DNA from: Oscillospiraceae bacterium
GTDB taxonomy: Bacteria > Bacillota > Clostridia > UBA1381 > UBA9506
Length of the DNA stretch: 64,000 bases
Assembly (NCBI GenBank): GCA_015069045.1
Contig: SVJJ01000009.1
Coordinates: forward strand, 1-64,000
Direction: 5' to 3'
Below, in pieces: positions 24,597 through 33,170 of the stretch (position 1 is the stretch's first letter; each line of letters starts with the position of its first letter). A program made the translations under genes and the position numbers. The notes under the pieces are model-generated. The model saw nothing but the letters and a program-made list of their open reading frames with translations. It searched no databases and was not told the origin of the DNA.

Positions 24597-26050
24597 TGTC
24601 CTCTCCTCCTCCAAACTTCCTCTAATGCATAGCGAATTGCATCAATCGAGTGATTATCCCTGTCCGGATATCCACTAATAACCTCTCCTGCCTCTGTGGT
24701 TTCATATTGATAATTCATAAATTCTTTAGCTGCGCAAGGGCACCGTGCAGGATCAATTACAATCTCTTTTAAGGAAGATAACCATTTCATAGAGTATGCC
24801 ACGCTGCCCGGACCCTTCCTGGCGCGACGCACCTGCAGACCCATTTCTCGTAAATCCGCAATAGATTTAGGGCCCTCGCCCCCCGAATCTGCCGTAATTC
24901 TGTCCTGCTTGCTCAACCCATGGACTTTCAAACGCTGATAAATTTCCCGATTGGGCATTTTATTCCCACTAATTTCATCAAAAACACAAAGCCGTCCCTC
25001 GCCGGCACAATAACTCACTCTGTGAAATCGAAAAGGGTCAGGATACCAGCCCCAGTCAATTCCGTTATATATTCGATCAAAACCCCTAATCTCATCCTCT
25101 GTAATGGATCGCAGGGTCAAATTATTAAACACGCTACCCCCTTCATCATTGGGATTGCCCCCGTATTCATGGTCATAAGCTAAGGGATTTATCTCTTTTA
25201 AGTGAGCGGCTTCTTCCAAAAATACCTTCCCCAACCAGGAGGGAGGAATATCTAAATAACTACTTTTACATAAAAGTCGCGTTTCCTTGGGCACCTTAAT
25301 AAATTGATTTGCCCAATTGCCCGTCGTCCGTGGCGGGTTAAAAGATTTAAAAATATATGCCTCATCTCCGCCCCGAATTACCGATTGTTCAATACTTCTT
25401 ATTTCTTCTTCGCCGCAAAACTGGTCCAATTCCTCAAACCATAAAATGCCGATATACCCAAAGGGTACTTTAATAGATTTTAGCTTAGCCGGGTCATCTG
25501 CTCCTCTAAAATAAATTTTTTGTCCCGTAGTCTTATACACAATTTCCATAGGATTCACCCGGCAATCAAAGTCCCTCTCCAGACCCAGTTCGGCAATCGA
25601 CCATTTCATCTGCGCATATACGCTGTCCCGCAGTGTATCCTTTACGCGCCTGCACAACACCGCATGAAGCATAGGCTTCGATAATAAAAGGTCTAAAATT
25701 ACCAGACTCACAAAGGTAGATTTCGCACTTCCTCGCCCACCATATAGCACATATTCTGTATGTAAACCTTCCTTAATATCTCGCCAAACTGTCAAATATT
25801 TTTCCGTCATCATTCGTGCTGGCATTTCAAAAGGTTGCTCCCTTATATTGCCACCGGTTTCCGCAAGACTGCGCACTTCTTTAATAGCATGTAAATCCCC
25901 TGTTTTAGCCTTATCCACTAAAGCCCTTGCAATGGCCATAGCATTATCTGAATCTACTGTTTTATCCGATTCCGACAATGTGGCTTCGGCCGATTCTTCC
26001 AGTAGCGTCCGCACATAGTGAGCCATACTATTATTGTCTGCTTCCTGCAC
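24593..26050 (-). CDS. phage terminase large subunit
   Basis: Terminase large subunit, 485 aa from the GTG at 26050, which stands seven bases after an excellent GGGGGAGG site; the open frame extends 39 codons further without a better start. ATPase motifs: Walker A GGRGSAKST and Walker B ILWFEELDQF. Nuclease motifs: GIDWGWYPDPF (first Asp), ITADSGGEGPKSI and the C-terminal NHSIDAIRYALEE. The first 80 residues include DSDNAMAIARALVDKAKTGD and LHAIKEV, which resemble a small-terminase tail, so DNA recognition may be fused here. No separate small subunit gene exists upstream. Confidence 0.88.
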   Translation of the reverse strand: MQEADNNSMAHYVRTLLEESAEATLSESDKTVDSDNAMAIARALVDKAKTGDLHAIKEVRSLAETGGNIREQPFEMPARMMTEKYLTVWRDIKEGLHTEYVLYGGRGSAKSTFVSLVILDLLLSKPMLHAVLCRRVKDTLRDSVYAQMKWSIAELGLERDFDCRVNPMEIVYKTTGQKIYFRGADDPAKLKSIKVPFGYIGILWFEELDQFCGEEEIRSIEQSVIRGGDEAYIFKSFNPPRTTGNWANQFIKVPKETRLLCKSSYLDIPPSWLGKVFLEEAAHLKEINPLAYDHEYGGNPNDEGGSVFNNLTLRSITEDEIRGFDRIYNGIDWGWYPDPFRFHRVSYCAGEGRLCVFDEISGNKMPNREIYQRLKVHGLSKQDRITADSGGEGPKSIADLREMGLQVRRARKGPGSVAYSMKWLSSLKEIVIDPARCPCAAKEFMNYQYETTEAGEVISGYPDRDNHSIDAIRYALEEVWRRRGQ

Positions 26051-26193
26051 ATCTTCACCTCCCCCAAAATGACAAAGATATCCTACCACAAAAAAGTTTC
26101 CCAAAACGCAAATTGCAAAATTAGTGAGAGAACAATATATTTTCGTTAACAACTGTCGCTTTTTCATTTAAATCTTTCATCTTGCGCAAGTAT

Positions 26194-26235
26194 AAAAAAA
26201 TGGTCACCAATTGACTCATCATCAATCGGTGACCA
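26194..26235 (-). terminator. terminator of the UPF0210 gene
   Basis: On the - strand a 14-bp stem TGGTCACCGATTGA / TCAATTGGTGACCA (one G-T pair), loop TGATGAG and the run TTTTTTTA. It separates the UPF0210 transcript from the phage-like operon. The 140 bases between it and the terminase start contain a palindrome CTTGCGCAAG (26181-26190) but no convincing promoter. Confidence 0.9.
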
Positions 26236-26307
26236 ACGCCACAACATAATGTTATATAAAATTCTTTTCCTCTATCATTTTCAAAGAAAAACCATGTTAA
26301 ATCATAA

Positions 26308-27669
26308 TCAGTTTCGTAAACTATGAATGGGAGCAGGAATTCTTCCGCCACGAGCAATAAAGGCATCGCTGCTCCATGTATTAACCGCCATCACCGGTCC
26401 GGTTCCCAAAAGGCCGCCAAACTCCACCATATCTCCCACTTTTTTTTCAGGAGCAGGTATAATGCGTACCGCCGTAGTTTTGTTATTAACCATCCCAATC
26501 GCTGCCTCATCTGCAATAATTGCCGCTATGGTCTGGGCATTTGTATCCCCTGGTACACAAATCATATCTAAGCCAACGGAGCAAACACAGGTCATTGCCT
26601 CCAGCTTATCTAAAGAAAGTGCACCCACCTGCGCCGCCTCAATCATGCCCGCATCCTCGCTAACAGGAATAAAGGCACCGGATAATCCCCCTACATAAGA
26701 ACTGGCCATAACGCCGCCCTTTTTCACCGCATCATTTAAAAGTGCCAAAGCCGCTGTGGTTCCATGAGTACCGCAACGCTCTAAACCCATTTCTTCTAAA
26801 ATATAGGCAACACTGTCGCCAACTGCTGGCGTAGGCGCTAAGGAAAGGTCCACAATTCCAAAGGGAACCTGCAACCGTCGGGAAGCTTCTTGAGCCACCA
26901 ATTGACCCATTCTCGTAATCTTAAATGCTGTCTTTTTAATGGTTTCGGCAACCACACCAAAATCAGCACCCTTAACCTGTTCCAAAGCACATTTAACAAC
27001 ACCGGGGCCTGATACACCCACATTAATCACTGCTTCGGGTTCACCAACACCACAAAAAGCACCGGCCATAAAAGGATTATCCTCCACTGCATTACAAAAA
27101 ACAACCAGTTTCGCACAGCCAAAGCCATCCCGCTCCTTGGTTTTTTCGGCCGTTTCCTTAATAATGTGTCCCATTTGCGCCACCGCATCCATATTAATCC
27201 CAGCACGGGTTGTGCCAACATTCACGCTGGAGCAAACCAACTCTGTAGATGCCAGAGCCTCAGGAATAGAAGCAATTAATGCACGGTCTCCACTAGTCAT
27301 TCCTTTATGTACCAATGCCGAGTAACCGCCAATAAAATTCACCCCGGTAACTTTTGCTGCCTTATCTAAGGCTTTTGCCACGCAAACATAATCAGCAGGC
27401 GAAGGAACGCCGCCCAAAAGCATTGAAACCGGCGTTACCGAAATACGCTTATTAATAATAGGAATGCCATATTCTGCCTCAATATCCTCTGCCGTTTTAA
27501 CCAACTTTTCTGCTTGACGGATAATTTTATCATAAACCTTGTCACTTACCTGCTGAGCGTCCTCCCCTGCGCAGGATAAAAGAGAAATCCCCATCGTTAC
27601 CGTACGAATATCCAAATGCTCCTCGGCAATCATTTTAACTGTTTCTAAAATTTCTAATGAATTCAGCAT
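26308..27669 (-). CDS. PFL/UPF0210 family protein
   Basis: Member of the UPF0210 (DUF711, PFL) family, 453 aa, with the family segments [37 protein letters not shown] and the C-terminal [14 protein letters not shown]. Structures in the family resemble formate C-acetyltransferase barrels, but no reaction is established. It is almost always paired with a small ACT protein, as here, where the partner lies 36 bp upstream. GGAGG precedes the ATG. Confidence 0.93.
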   Translation of the reverse strand: MLNSLEILETVKMIAEEHLDIRTVTMGISLLSCAGEDAQQVSDKVYDKIIRQAEKLVKTAEDIEAEYGIPIINKRISVTPVSMLLGGVPSPADYVCVAKALDKAAKVTGVNFIGGYSALVHKGMTSGDRALIASIPEALASTELVCSSVNVGTTRAGINMDAVAQMGHIIKETAEKTKERDGFGCAKLVVFCNAVEDNPFMAGAFCGVGEPEAVINVGVSGPGVVKCALEQVKGADFGVVAETIKKTAFKITRMGQLVAQEASRRLQVPFGIVDLSLAPTPAVGDSVAYILEEMGLERCGTHGTTAALALLNDAVKKGGVMASSYVGGLSGAFIPVSEDAGMIEAAQVGALSLDKLEAMTCVCSVGLDMICVPGDTNAQTIAAIIADEAAIGMVNNKTTAVRIIPAPEKKVGDMVEFGGLLGTGPVMAVNTWSSDAFIARGGRIPAPIHSLRN

Positions 27670-27705
27670 AAAACCCCTCCTGTTCTAATCCAATATTGTC
27701 TTCAA

Positions 27706-27975
27706 CTAGATTCTGTGCATAGAATGGAACAAATCCTCATGCTGAATACGAATGGAAAGATGCAAAGACTCCCCTAGCTGATGTAACGTTTCTGAAATTT
27801 CCTTAAAACTAACCACAGATTTATCCACATTTACAAGCATAATCATCGTAAACATATCCTGCATAATCGTTTGGGAAATATCCAAAATGTTTATTTTGTT
27901 GTCAGCCAGTACACGGCTAACCTCCGCAATAATACCAATTTTATCCTGACCCACAACCGTAATAACTGCTCGCAT
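27706..27975 (-). CDS. ACT domain protein (UPF0237)
   Basis: ACT-domain protein of 89 aa (UPF0237): RAVITVVGQDKIGIIAEVSR is the classic beta-alpha start, followed by KINILDISQTIMQDMFTM. ACT domains bind small ligands, usually amino acids, so it may regulate the UPF0210 partner. The second ATG (27975) is preferred, eight bases after AAGGAGG; the first ATG (27981) is too close to that site. A TATAAT lies just upstream at about 28007-28012 (- strand) with a poor -35. Confidence 0.93.
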   Translation of the reverse strand: MRAVITVVGQDKIGIIAEVSRVLADNKINILDISQTIMQDMFTMIMLVNVDKSVVSFKEISETLHQLGESLHLSIRIQHEDLFHSMHRI

Positions 27976-28107
27976 TATCATAACCTCCTTACATATATTT
28001 CTTATTATACACCTTATTGTTAAAAAAAGCTACCATAAATCTAATTTTTCCCTCCGTTCATTCTTGCAAAAACGTCTCGCCTATTTAAATGCATTCCCAT
28101 TTTCTTG

Positions 28108-28136
28108 TTTACACCACACAAAATTTATGATATACT
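28108..28136 (+). promoter_or_regulatory. hprK promoter
   Basis: TTTACA (28108-28113), 17-bp spacer, TATACT (28131-28136). The leader is about 80 bases. It is divergent from the UPF0237/UPF0210 pair. Confidence 0.72.
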
Positions 28137-28224
28137 TAAAATGGGTTCTATATAAAATTACAATGGTTTAAACAGGAGAAAAAACTTCCCCTGTATTACA
28201 GTTAATCACAAAGGAGGCATCACC

Positions 28225-29148
28225 GTGAACATTTTTGTAAAATTGGGCACACTGATAGAAGAGCAAGGTCTTGAACTTATATATGGTGCCCATCATTATG
28301 CCGATATTCCCATTACAGTTGCCGAAGTTAACCGCCCCAGTCTGCAGCTGGCAGGTTTTTTTGATTATTTTGATTCTCGCCAAATTCAAATTTTAGGTAA
28401 GGTAGAATACACATATTTAAAAGAACTCACAGCCGAAGAACGCATGAAACGTTTAGAATGTCTCCTGGAAAAGAAACTTCCTGCCGTGGTTGTTGCCCGT
28501 GATTTACCTATTTTTCCCGAATTATTGGCTTGTGCAGAAAAGTACGACACCACCTTAGTCCGCACAAAAGAAAGCACCTCCCGTTTTATGAGCGACCTGA
28601 TTCTATCCCTATCCGTTTGGTTAGCGCCTGTTACCACCATGCATGGCGTTTTGGTGGAGGTCTTCGGCGAGGGTATTCTTTTGGTGGGTGAAAGCGGCGT
28701 CGGCAAAAGCGAAACGGCCATTGAGCTGGTTAAAAGAGGACACCGCTTAGTGGCTGACGATGCCGTAGAAATCAAAAAGGTTTCCCGCAAAACATTGGTA
28801 GGCAGTTCGCCGGAAATTATCCGCCATTTCATCGAACTGCGTGGCATCGGTGTTATTGATGTAAAACGAATCTTCGGCATTGGCGCTGTTAAAGATACGG
28901 AAAATATAAATCTGGTTATCCACTTAGAGCCCTGGCAAGCAGGTAAGGCCTATGACCGTTTAGGGCTAGATGATATGGAAACTGAAATCATGGGCTTGCA
29001 AATTCCCTCTCTTACAATTCCCGTCAAACCGGGACGAAACCTGGCTGTTATTATTGAAGTCGCCGCCATGAATCATCGTCAAAAGAAAATGGGCTACAAC
29101 GCTGCCGAAGAATTAAACAGGAGGCTAATGGAAAAAGTTGAAGAGTAA
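28225..29148 (+). CDS. hprK: HPr kinase/phosphorylase
   Basis: HPrK/P, 307 aa, phosphorylates HPr at Ser46 with ATP and removes the phosphate again, the central switch of carbon catabolite control in Firmicutes. The Walker A loop GESGVGKS is at 155-162 and the HPrK signature ELRGIGVIDVKRIFGIGAV at about 207-225. The N-terminal domain is complete. Start GTG at 28225 follows AAAGGAGG. The 3' end overlaps the next gene by 11 bases. Confidence 0.96.
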   Translation: MNIFVKLGTLIEEQGLELIYGAHHYADIPITVAEVNRPSLQLAGFFDYFDSRQIQILGKVEYTYLKELTAEERMKRLECLLEKKLPAVVVARDLPIFPELLACAEKYDTTLVRTKESTSRFMSDLILSLSVWLAPVTTMHGVLVEVFGEGILLVGESGVGKSETAIELVKRGHRLVADDAVEIKKVSRKTLVGSSPEIIRHFIELRGIGVIDVKRIFGIGAVKDTENINLVIHLEPWQAGKAYDRLGLDDMETEIMGLQIPSLTIPVKPGRNLAVIIEVAAMNHRQKKMGYNAAEELNRRLMEKVEE

Positions 29149-29887
29149 AATTAAAGCTGAATCCCATACACACACCATCGCCAGCACCCATGCTTTTAGC
29201 ACGGTTCATGAAATGATAACTTTCGCACAGGCACGGGGCATTGAACTATTGGCTATTACAGACCACGGACCCGGCATTCCGGATGGGGCACATCTTTTTC
29301 ATTTTGGTTGTATGAAATTTCTGCCTCGTAAGGTAGGGTCGCTTTATGTCATACGTGGCGCCGAAACGAATATAATGGATTATAACGGTACTGTTGATTT
29401 ACCTCAGGAAATTCTACAGAAATTAGACTGGGTCATTGCCAGTATTCATAAATACTGTCTTGCTCCCGGTACTGTGGCCGATCATACTAATACTTATATA
29501 AATGCATTAAAAAACCCTTATGTTGATGCCATCGCCCATAGTGGCTATCCTAATTATGCCTATGATATTGATGCCGTTTTAGAAACCGCAAAAACATATA
29601 ATAAGGCCATTGAATTAAATAACCACACCTTTAGCGATCGCAAAGGCAGTATCGAAAACTGCAAAAAAATCGCTCGACGCTGTGCAGAATTGGGAGTAAA
29701 AGTCATCCTCTCCTCTGATGCTCATATTGCCTACCAATTAGGACACACCGATCTCTGTTGGGAATTGGCTATGGAAGCCGGAATTAAGGAAGAACAAATC
29801 ATCAATCTAAATGCCGAAACCTTCTTAGCCCACCTATGCTGTCGTCGCGGTTACAGCCGGGATGAATTTGAAACTACCACCCTCTGA
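29138..29887 (+). CDS. PHP-domain phosphatase/phosphoesterase
   Basis: PHP-fold metal-dependent hydrolase of the YcdX type, 249 aa. Metal ligands are evident: SHTHT near residue 9, ITDHGPG near 43, RGAETN near 73, SIHKY near 106, AHSGYPN near 135 and SSDAH near 194. The family includes phosphatases acting on small phosphates; the substrate is not known. The only in-frame start is TTG 29138, inside the 3' end of hprK, so translation is probably coupled. It lies between hprK and murB. Confidence 0.85.
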   Translation: MKSKIKAESHTHTIASTHAFSTVHEMITFAQARGIELLAITDHGPGIPDGAHLFHFGCMKFLPRKVGSLYVIRGAETNIMDYNGTVDLPQEILQKLDWVIASIHKYCLAPGTVADHTNTYINALKNPYVDAIAHSGYPNYAYDIDAVLETAKTYNKAIELNNHTFSDRKGSIENCKKIARRCAELGVKVILSSDAHIAYQLGHTDLCWELAMEAGIKEEQIINLNAETFLAHLCCRRGYSRDEFETTTL

Positions 29888-29905
29888 ATATAAGGAGAAA
29901 CCATT

Positions 29906-30820
29906 ATGCTGAAACAAATCTGTGCCGAGTTACAAAAAAGAGGGGATATCACTTGTTTGCAAAACGCATCCATGGATGCGTACACCTCCTTTCAAATCGG
30001 CGGCCCGGCTGATCTTTTGCTTCTGCCTGAGACAATAGATGGTCTAATAGCTTGCCGTTCCTTGTTGCAACAGGCTCAAATCCCTACCACCATCATTGGC
30101 GCTGGCTCAAATCTTTTAGTAGCCGACCAGGGCATCTGCGGTGCTGTAATCCGTTTAGCAAAGCCCTTAAGCCGCATTACTTGTGAAGGAAACACCTTGA
30201 TCGCAGAAGCAGGTGTATCTTTAGCTCGTCTTTCTGCTGTTGCTTTAGATGCTTCTCTGTCTGGGTTAGAGTTTGCTTCCGGCATCCCCGGCACCTTAGG
30301 CGGTGCCGTATATATGAACGCAGGTGCCTACGGCGGTGAAATGAAGGATGTTGTCGTGGAAACAGACTATCTGGATGCGTCTGGCCGTCAGCATACCTTA
30401 GTCGGCGAAGCCCACCAATTTTCATACCGCAGCAGCGCCGCATCTGGTCAGGATTGGATTCTTATTCGCTCCCGACTATCTTTAGTCCCCGGCAATCCCG
30501 AAACCATTCGCGCTACCATGCAAGACCTTAATGGTCGTCGCAGAGATAAACAACCTCTCCTATATCCCAGCGCAGGCAGTACCTTTAAACGCCCCACTGG
30601 TTACTATGCTGCCAAACTGATTGAAGACGCCGGCCTAAAAGGCTTCTCTGTGGGTGGTGCGCAAGTGTCAGAAAAGCATGCCGGCTTCGTAATTAACACA
30701 GGTGGAGCAACCGCCGAAGATGTCCGTTCCCTAATAAAACAAGTACAAGAACAAGTACAACAGCATTTCGGTGTTTTCCTGGAACCAGAGGTACGATTTA
30801 TAGGAGAATTTGAGGAATAG
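29906..30820 (+). CDS. murB: UDP-N-acetylenolpyruvoylglucosamine reductase
   Basis: MurB, 304 aa, FAD/NADPH enzyme that reduces the enolpyruvyl group to form UDP-MurNAc in peptidoglycan synthesis. The FAD domain shows TSFQIGGPADLL, GAGSNLLVAD and SGIPGTLGGAVYMNAGAYGGE; the catalytic region has YPSAGSTFKRP and DAGLKGFSVGGAQVSEKHAGF, and the C-terminal Glu lies in PEVRFIG. The sequence is a type II MurB, as usual in Firmicutes. The gene follows the PHP hydrolase by 18 bp with AAGGAG, completing the hprK operon. No obvious terminator follows within 200 bp on the + strand. Confidence 0.96.
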   Translation: MLKQICAELQKRGDITCLQNASMDAYTSFQIGGPADLLLLPETIDGLIACRSLLQQAQIPTTIIGAGSNLLVADQGICGAVIRLAKPLSRITCEGNTLIAEAGVSLARLSAVALDASLSGLEFASGIPGTLGGAVYMNAGAYGGEMKDVVVETDYLDASGRQHTLVGEAHQFSYRSSAASGQDWILIRSRLSLVPGNPETIRATMQDLNGRRRDKQPLLYPSAGSTFKRPTGYYAAKLIEDAGLKGFSVGGAQVSEKHAGFVINTGGATAEDVRSLIKQVQEQVQQHFGVFLEPEVRFIGEFEE

Positions 30821-31038
30821 ATGTAATAACGCTAATAAAAAGGACAAAAAAGTTTTTAGGTTGCAAACATGTGTAAACAATACCTGCAGCCTTATTTATG
30901 CCCATTTTAGTTATAAACAGCCTCTTCCCATCACCAACTCTCTAAACCTGTTGACTATTCGCACTATGTAAGTTGCATTAGAAATTCCTCCAATTTTTTT
31001 ATATAAACAGTATATCGCTTTATAGGATTTTTTTATAG

Positions 31039-31068
31039 AAAAAAGGTATGCAATCGCATACCTTTTTT
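31039..31068 (-). terminator. terminator, possibly bidirectional
   Basis: Stem AAAAAAGGTATGC / GCATACCTTTTTT with a short AATC loop. It lies immediately after the stop codon of the - strand aminotransferase gene and could also stop transcripts coming from murB. Confidence 0.88.
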
Positions 31069-31070
31069 GT

Positions 31071-32543
31071 TTACTGCTGTTTATAGTAACTTAAGAAATC
31101 GGTAAGTTTATCCGTTGCATCTTCTAAAACTTCCACACGGGGGAGATATACTACACGGAAGTGATCGGGGTCTTTCCAGTTAAAGCCACGCCCGTTAATT
31201 AAAAGAATTTTTTTGTCACGGAGAAGGTCCAGAGCAAACTGCTCGTCATTTTTAATATTGAACTTCTTTATATCAATTTTAGGAAAGATGTAAAATGCCG
31301 CTTTGGGTTTTACTGCGGAAATTCCGGGGATGTCATTCAAAGCTTTATAAATATATTCTCTCTGCTCGTAAATTCGTCCGCCGGGAACAATATAATTCCT
31401 CACGCTCTGATATCCGCCCAAAGCCGTCTGCACAATAGACTGCGCCGGCACATTCGAGCAAAGACGCATATTGGAAAGCATATTGATGCCTTGGATATAA
31501 TCTTTTGCAATCGCCTTATTGCCGCTTAAAATCATCCATCCCACGCGAAATCCTGCAACCATATGGGATTTGGAAAGTCCGCTGTAAGTCACACAGAAAA
31601 GGTCGGGGGCAAGGGATGCAATGGAAACATGTTCTTCCTGATCCATCACGAGCCGGTCGTAAATTTCGTCCGAGAAAATGATTAACTGATGCTCTCTTGC
31701 CACTTTTACAATTTCTTCTAGAATCTCCCTCGGGTAAAGAGCCCCTGTGGGGTTGTTGGGATTAATCACAACAATTGCTTTTGTTTTGGGGGTAATTTTA
31801 CTGCAAATATCCCCAATATCAGGATTCCATTCCGATTGCTCGTCACAAAGATAATGAACAGCTTTTCCGCCTGCTAAAGTTACACAGGCGGTCCACAAAG
31901 GATAGTCTGGTGAAGGAATCAACACCTCATCACCATCATTTAAGAGGGCCGACATACTGAGGTTAATAAGTTCACTTACCCCATTTCCGGTATAAATATC
32001 GTCAATCATTACACCCGGAATATTTTTAAGCTGCGCATACTGCATAATGGCTTTTCTTGCAGAAAAAAGACCTTTAGAATCAGAATATCCTTCACACTCA
32101 GTAAGCTGATGGCGCATATCAAAAATCACTTCATCCGGCGCCTTAAAACCAAAGGGAGCAGGATTGCCGATGTTTAAGCGAAGCACCTGGATGCCTTCCG
32201 ACTCCATTCGTGCTGCCTCTTCTACCACAGGTCCGCGCACATCGTAAAGCACATTGTCCAGTTTCGTAGATTTTTGAATATAACGCCCCATAGTAGCCTC
32301 CATTTTCGTATCATTTATTTTTTCCTCACCAAGGAGCCATGCCTCACTTGTTTCCAATACGGATGCCAAAAAACGAAGGGTATCTTTACGGGGTACAGTT
32401 TTCCCGGAAAGATACTGGGAAATATGGCTTTTTCCTATCTTAATGCCCTTTTCTTCCGCCAGGCGTACAAGTTCAATTTGTCTAAACCCTTTTTCCCGGA
32501 TAGCCACCTGCAATCTCTCAGAAAAAATTGAACTTTCCATCAT
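31071..32543 (-). CDS. XRE-HTH / PLP aminotransferase fusion
   Basis: Protein of 490 aa. Residues about 5-70 are a helix-turn-helix of the XRE/Cro type (LVRLAEEKGI, KSHISQYLSGKTVPRKDTL). Residues about 85-490 are a class I PLP aminotransferase similar to AlaA-type alanine transaminases: NPNNPTG near 263, FSDEIYD near 290 and the Schiff-base Lys in SGLSKSHMVAGFRVGW near 325, with the C-terminal FRVVYLPR. MocR regulators pair GntR helices with an aminotransferase; here the helix is of another family and the enzyme motifs look intact. A palindromic operator lies upstream. It may both transaminate and sense amino acid or PLP status; that is inference. Confidence 0.85.
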   Translation of the reverse strand: MMESSIFSERLQVAIREKGFRQIELVRLAEEKGIKIGKSHISQYLSGKTVPRKDTLRFLASVLETSEAWLLGEEKINDTKMEATMGRYIQKSTKLDNVLYDVRGPVVEEAARMESEGIQVLRLNIGNPAPFGFKAPDEVIFDMRHQLTECEGYSDSKGLFSARKAIMQYAQLKNIPGVMIDDIYTGNGVSELINLSMSALLNDGDEVLIPSPDYPLWTACVTLAGGKAVHYLCDEQSEWNPDIGDICSKITPKTKAIVVINPNNPTGALYPREILEEIVKVAREHQLIIFSDEIYDRLVMDQEEHVSIASLAPDLFCVTYSGLSKSHMVAGFRVGWMILSGNKAIAKDYIQGINMLSNMRLCSNVPAQSIVQTALGGYQSVRNYIVPGGRIYEQREYIYKALNDIPGISAVKPKAAFYIFPKIDIKKFNIKNDEQFALDLLRDKKILLINGRGFNWKDPDHFRVVYLPRVEVLEDATDKLTDFLSYYKQQ

Positions 32544-32575
32544 GTTTCTCCTTTAAAAGTTAATTTTCTATTACT

Positions 32576-32645
32576 ATTATACTATTTTTCTCTCCCTTGT
32601 CAAGTTTTTAAGAGCTTATTTTGAACTTTTTTGCTAAAAGTTCAA
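32576..32645 (-). promoter_or_regulatory. promoter and 25-bp palindromic operator
   Basis: On the - strand TTGACA (32603-32598), 16-bp spacer, TATAAT (32581-32576). A perfect dyad, TTGAACTTTT-TTGCT-AAAAGTTCAA, lies at 32621-32645, 17 bp upstream of the -35 box. Related half-sites occur in the leader (AAAAGTTAA, 32556-32564) and within the first codons (GAAAGTTCAATTTTT on the - strand). The pattern fits autoregulation by the XRE domain of the downstream gene. Confidence 0.75.
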
Positions 32646-32824
32646 TTTTTGCATAAAATAAATATTCCCCACATATAACAGGTGGGCATTTCGAACATAT
32701 CACTAATGCTACTGGCTACGCACAACTGCATTTTCTATTGACCTGCCAGCCATGCAATGATTGCTTGCTACCCATAAATGGGTCATTGCAGTGAACATCT
32801 TGGTAAATTTTGTTGGATAAAAAT

Positions 32825-32987
32825 AGGCTCCCTTGTGTAAAGGGAGCTGTCGAACGCAGTGAGACTGAGGGATTGTTTTTCTGCTTTCATTGTCAGATAT
32901 TATTTTTAACAATTACAATCCTTCCGGGTTTGCTGCGCAAACCCACCTCCCTCCCGTGTCCAGCATGGGTATTACACAGGGGAGGCT
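32825..32987. repeat. 163-bp inverted-repeat element (MITE-like)
   Basis: Terminal inverted repeats AGGCTCCCTTGTGTAA (32825-32840) and TTACACAGGGGAGGCT (32972-32987) match at 14 of 16 positions. Inside are smaller dyads, e.g. GGGTTTGCTGCGCAAACCC. There is no coding capacity. It occupies the middle of the 627-bp gap between the aminotransferase gene and rplL. The flanks (32646-32824, 32988-33122) hold only short A/T-rich dyads, including AACCAC/GTGGTT near 33090-33115. Confidence 0.65.
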
Positions 32988-33122
32988 TTACTCTTTAATT
33001 TTTCTACTAAATTTCTCATTTCTACAATACAACTAATTTTGCTTATGTTTAGACTGTATTATTTTTGTTCATCGGTTATCCTTTATTGAACCACGGGACA
33101 ATCGTGTGGTTTTTACTATACA

Positions 33123-33154
33123 AAAAGACCACAAGCAATTGCTTGTGGTCTTTT
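33123..33154 (-). terminator. terminator of the rplJ-rplL unit
   Basis: Perfect 32-base palindrome, AAAAGACCACAAGCAA followed by its complement, about 16 bases after the rplL stop codon, with a further T-rich stretch on the - strand. Confidence 0.92.
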
Positions 33155-33170
33155 ATTGCACAAAATAAAA

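Larger units (their letters stand above)
11597..26050 (-). mobile_element. compact phage head-tail-lysis cluster, GTA-like
   Basis: A single uninterrupted - strand operon encoding DNA packaging (TerL, portal), head (Gp20-type scaffold, major capsid), head-tail joining, tail tube, Gp15, tape measure, Dit, Gp37-like hub, BppU-like fibre, XkdX, amidase, XhlA and holin. Genes overlap or nearly touch and all frames are open. No integrase, repressor, Cro, replication, recombination, MuF protein, head protease or separate small terminase gene is present. No direct repeat was found bracketing the block, and tRNA-Lys lies with its 5' side towards it, unlike ordinary tRNA 3'-end integration. Base composition is like the neighbouring genes. 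It may be a remnant prophage or a domesticated particle-forming locus. Confidence 0.75.

Noticed and set aside
26051-26190. Promoter for the phage-like operon
   Set aside because: No -35/-10 pair with acceptable spacing was found, and no LexA-type site; left unassigned rather than forced.
26121-26366. 81-aa frame on - strand between UPF0210 and terminase
   Set aside because: Overlaps the UPF0210 gene end and a strong terminator hairpin; the last 19 codons lack a ribosome site. Not accepted as a small terminase.
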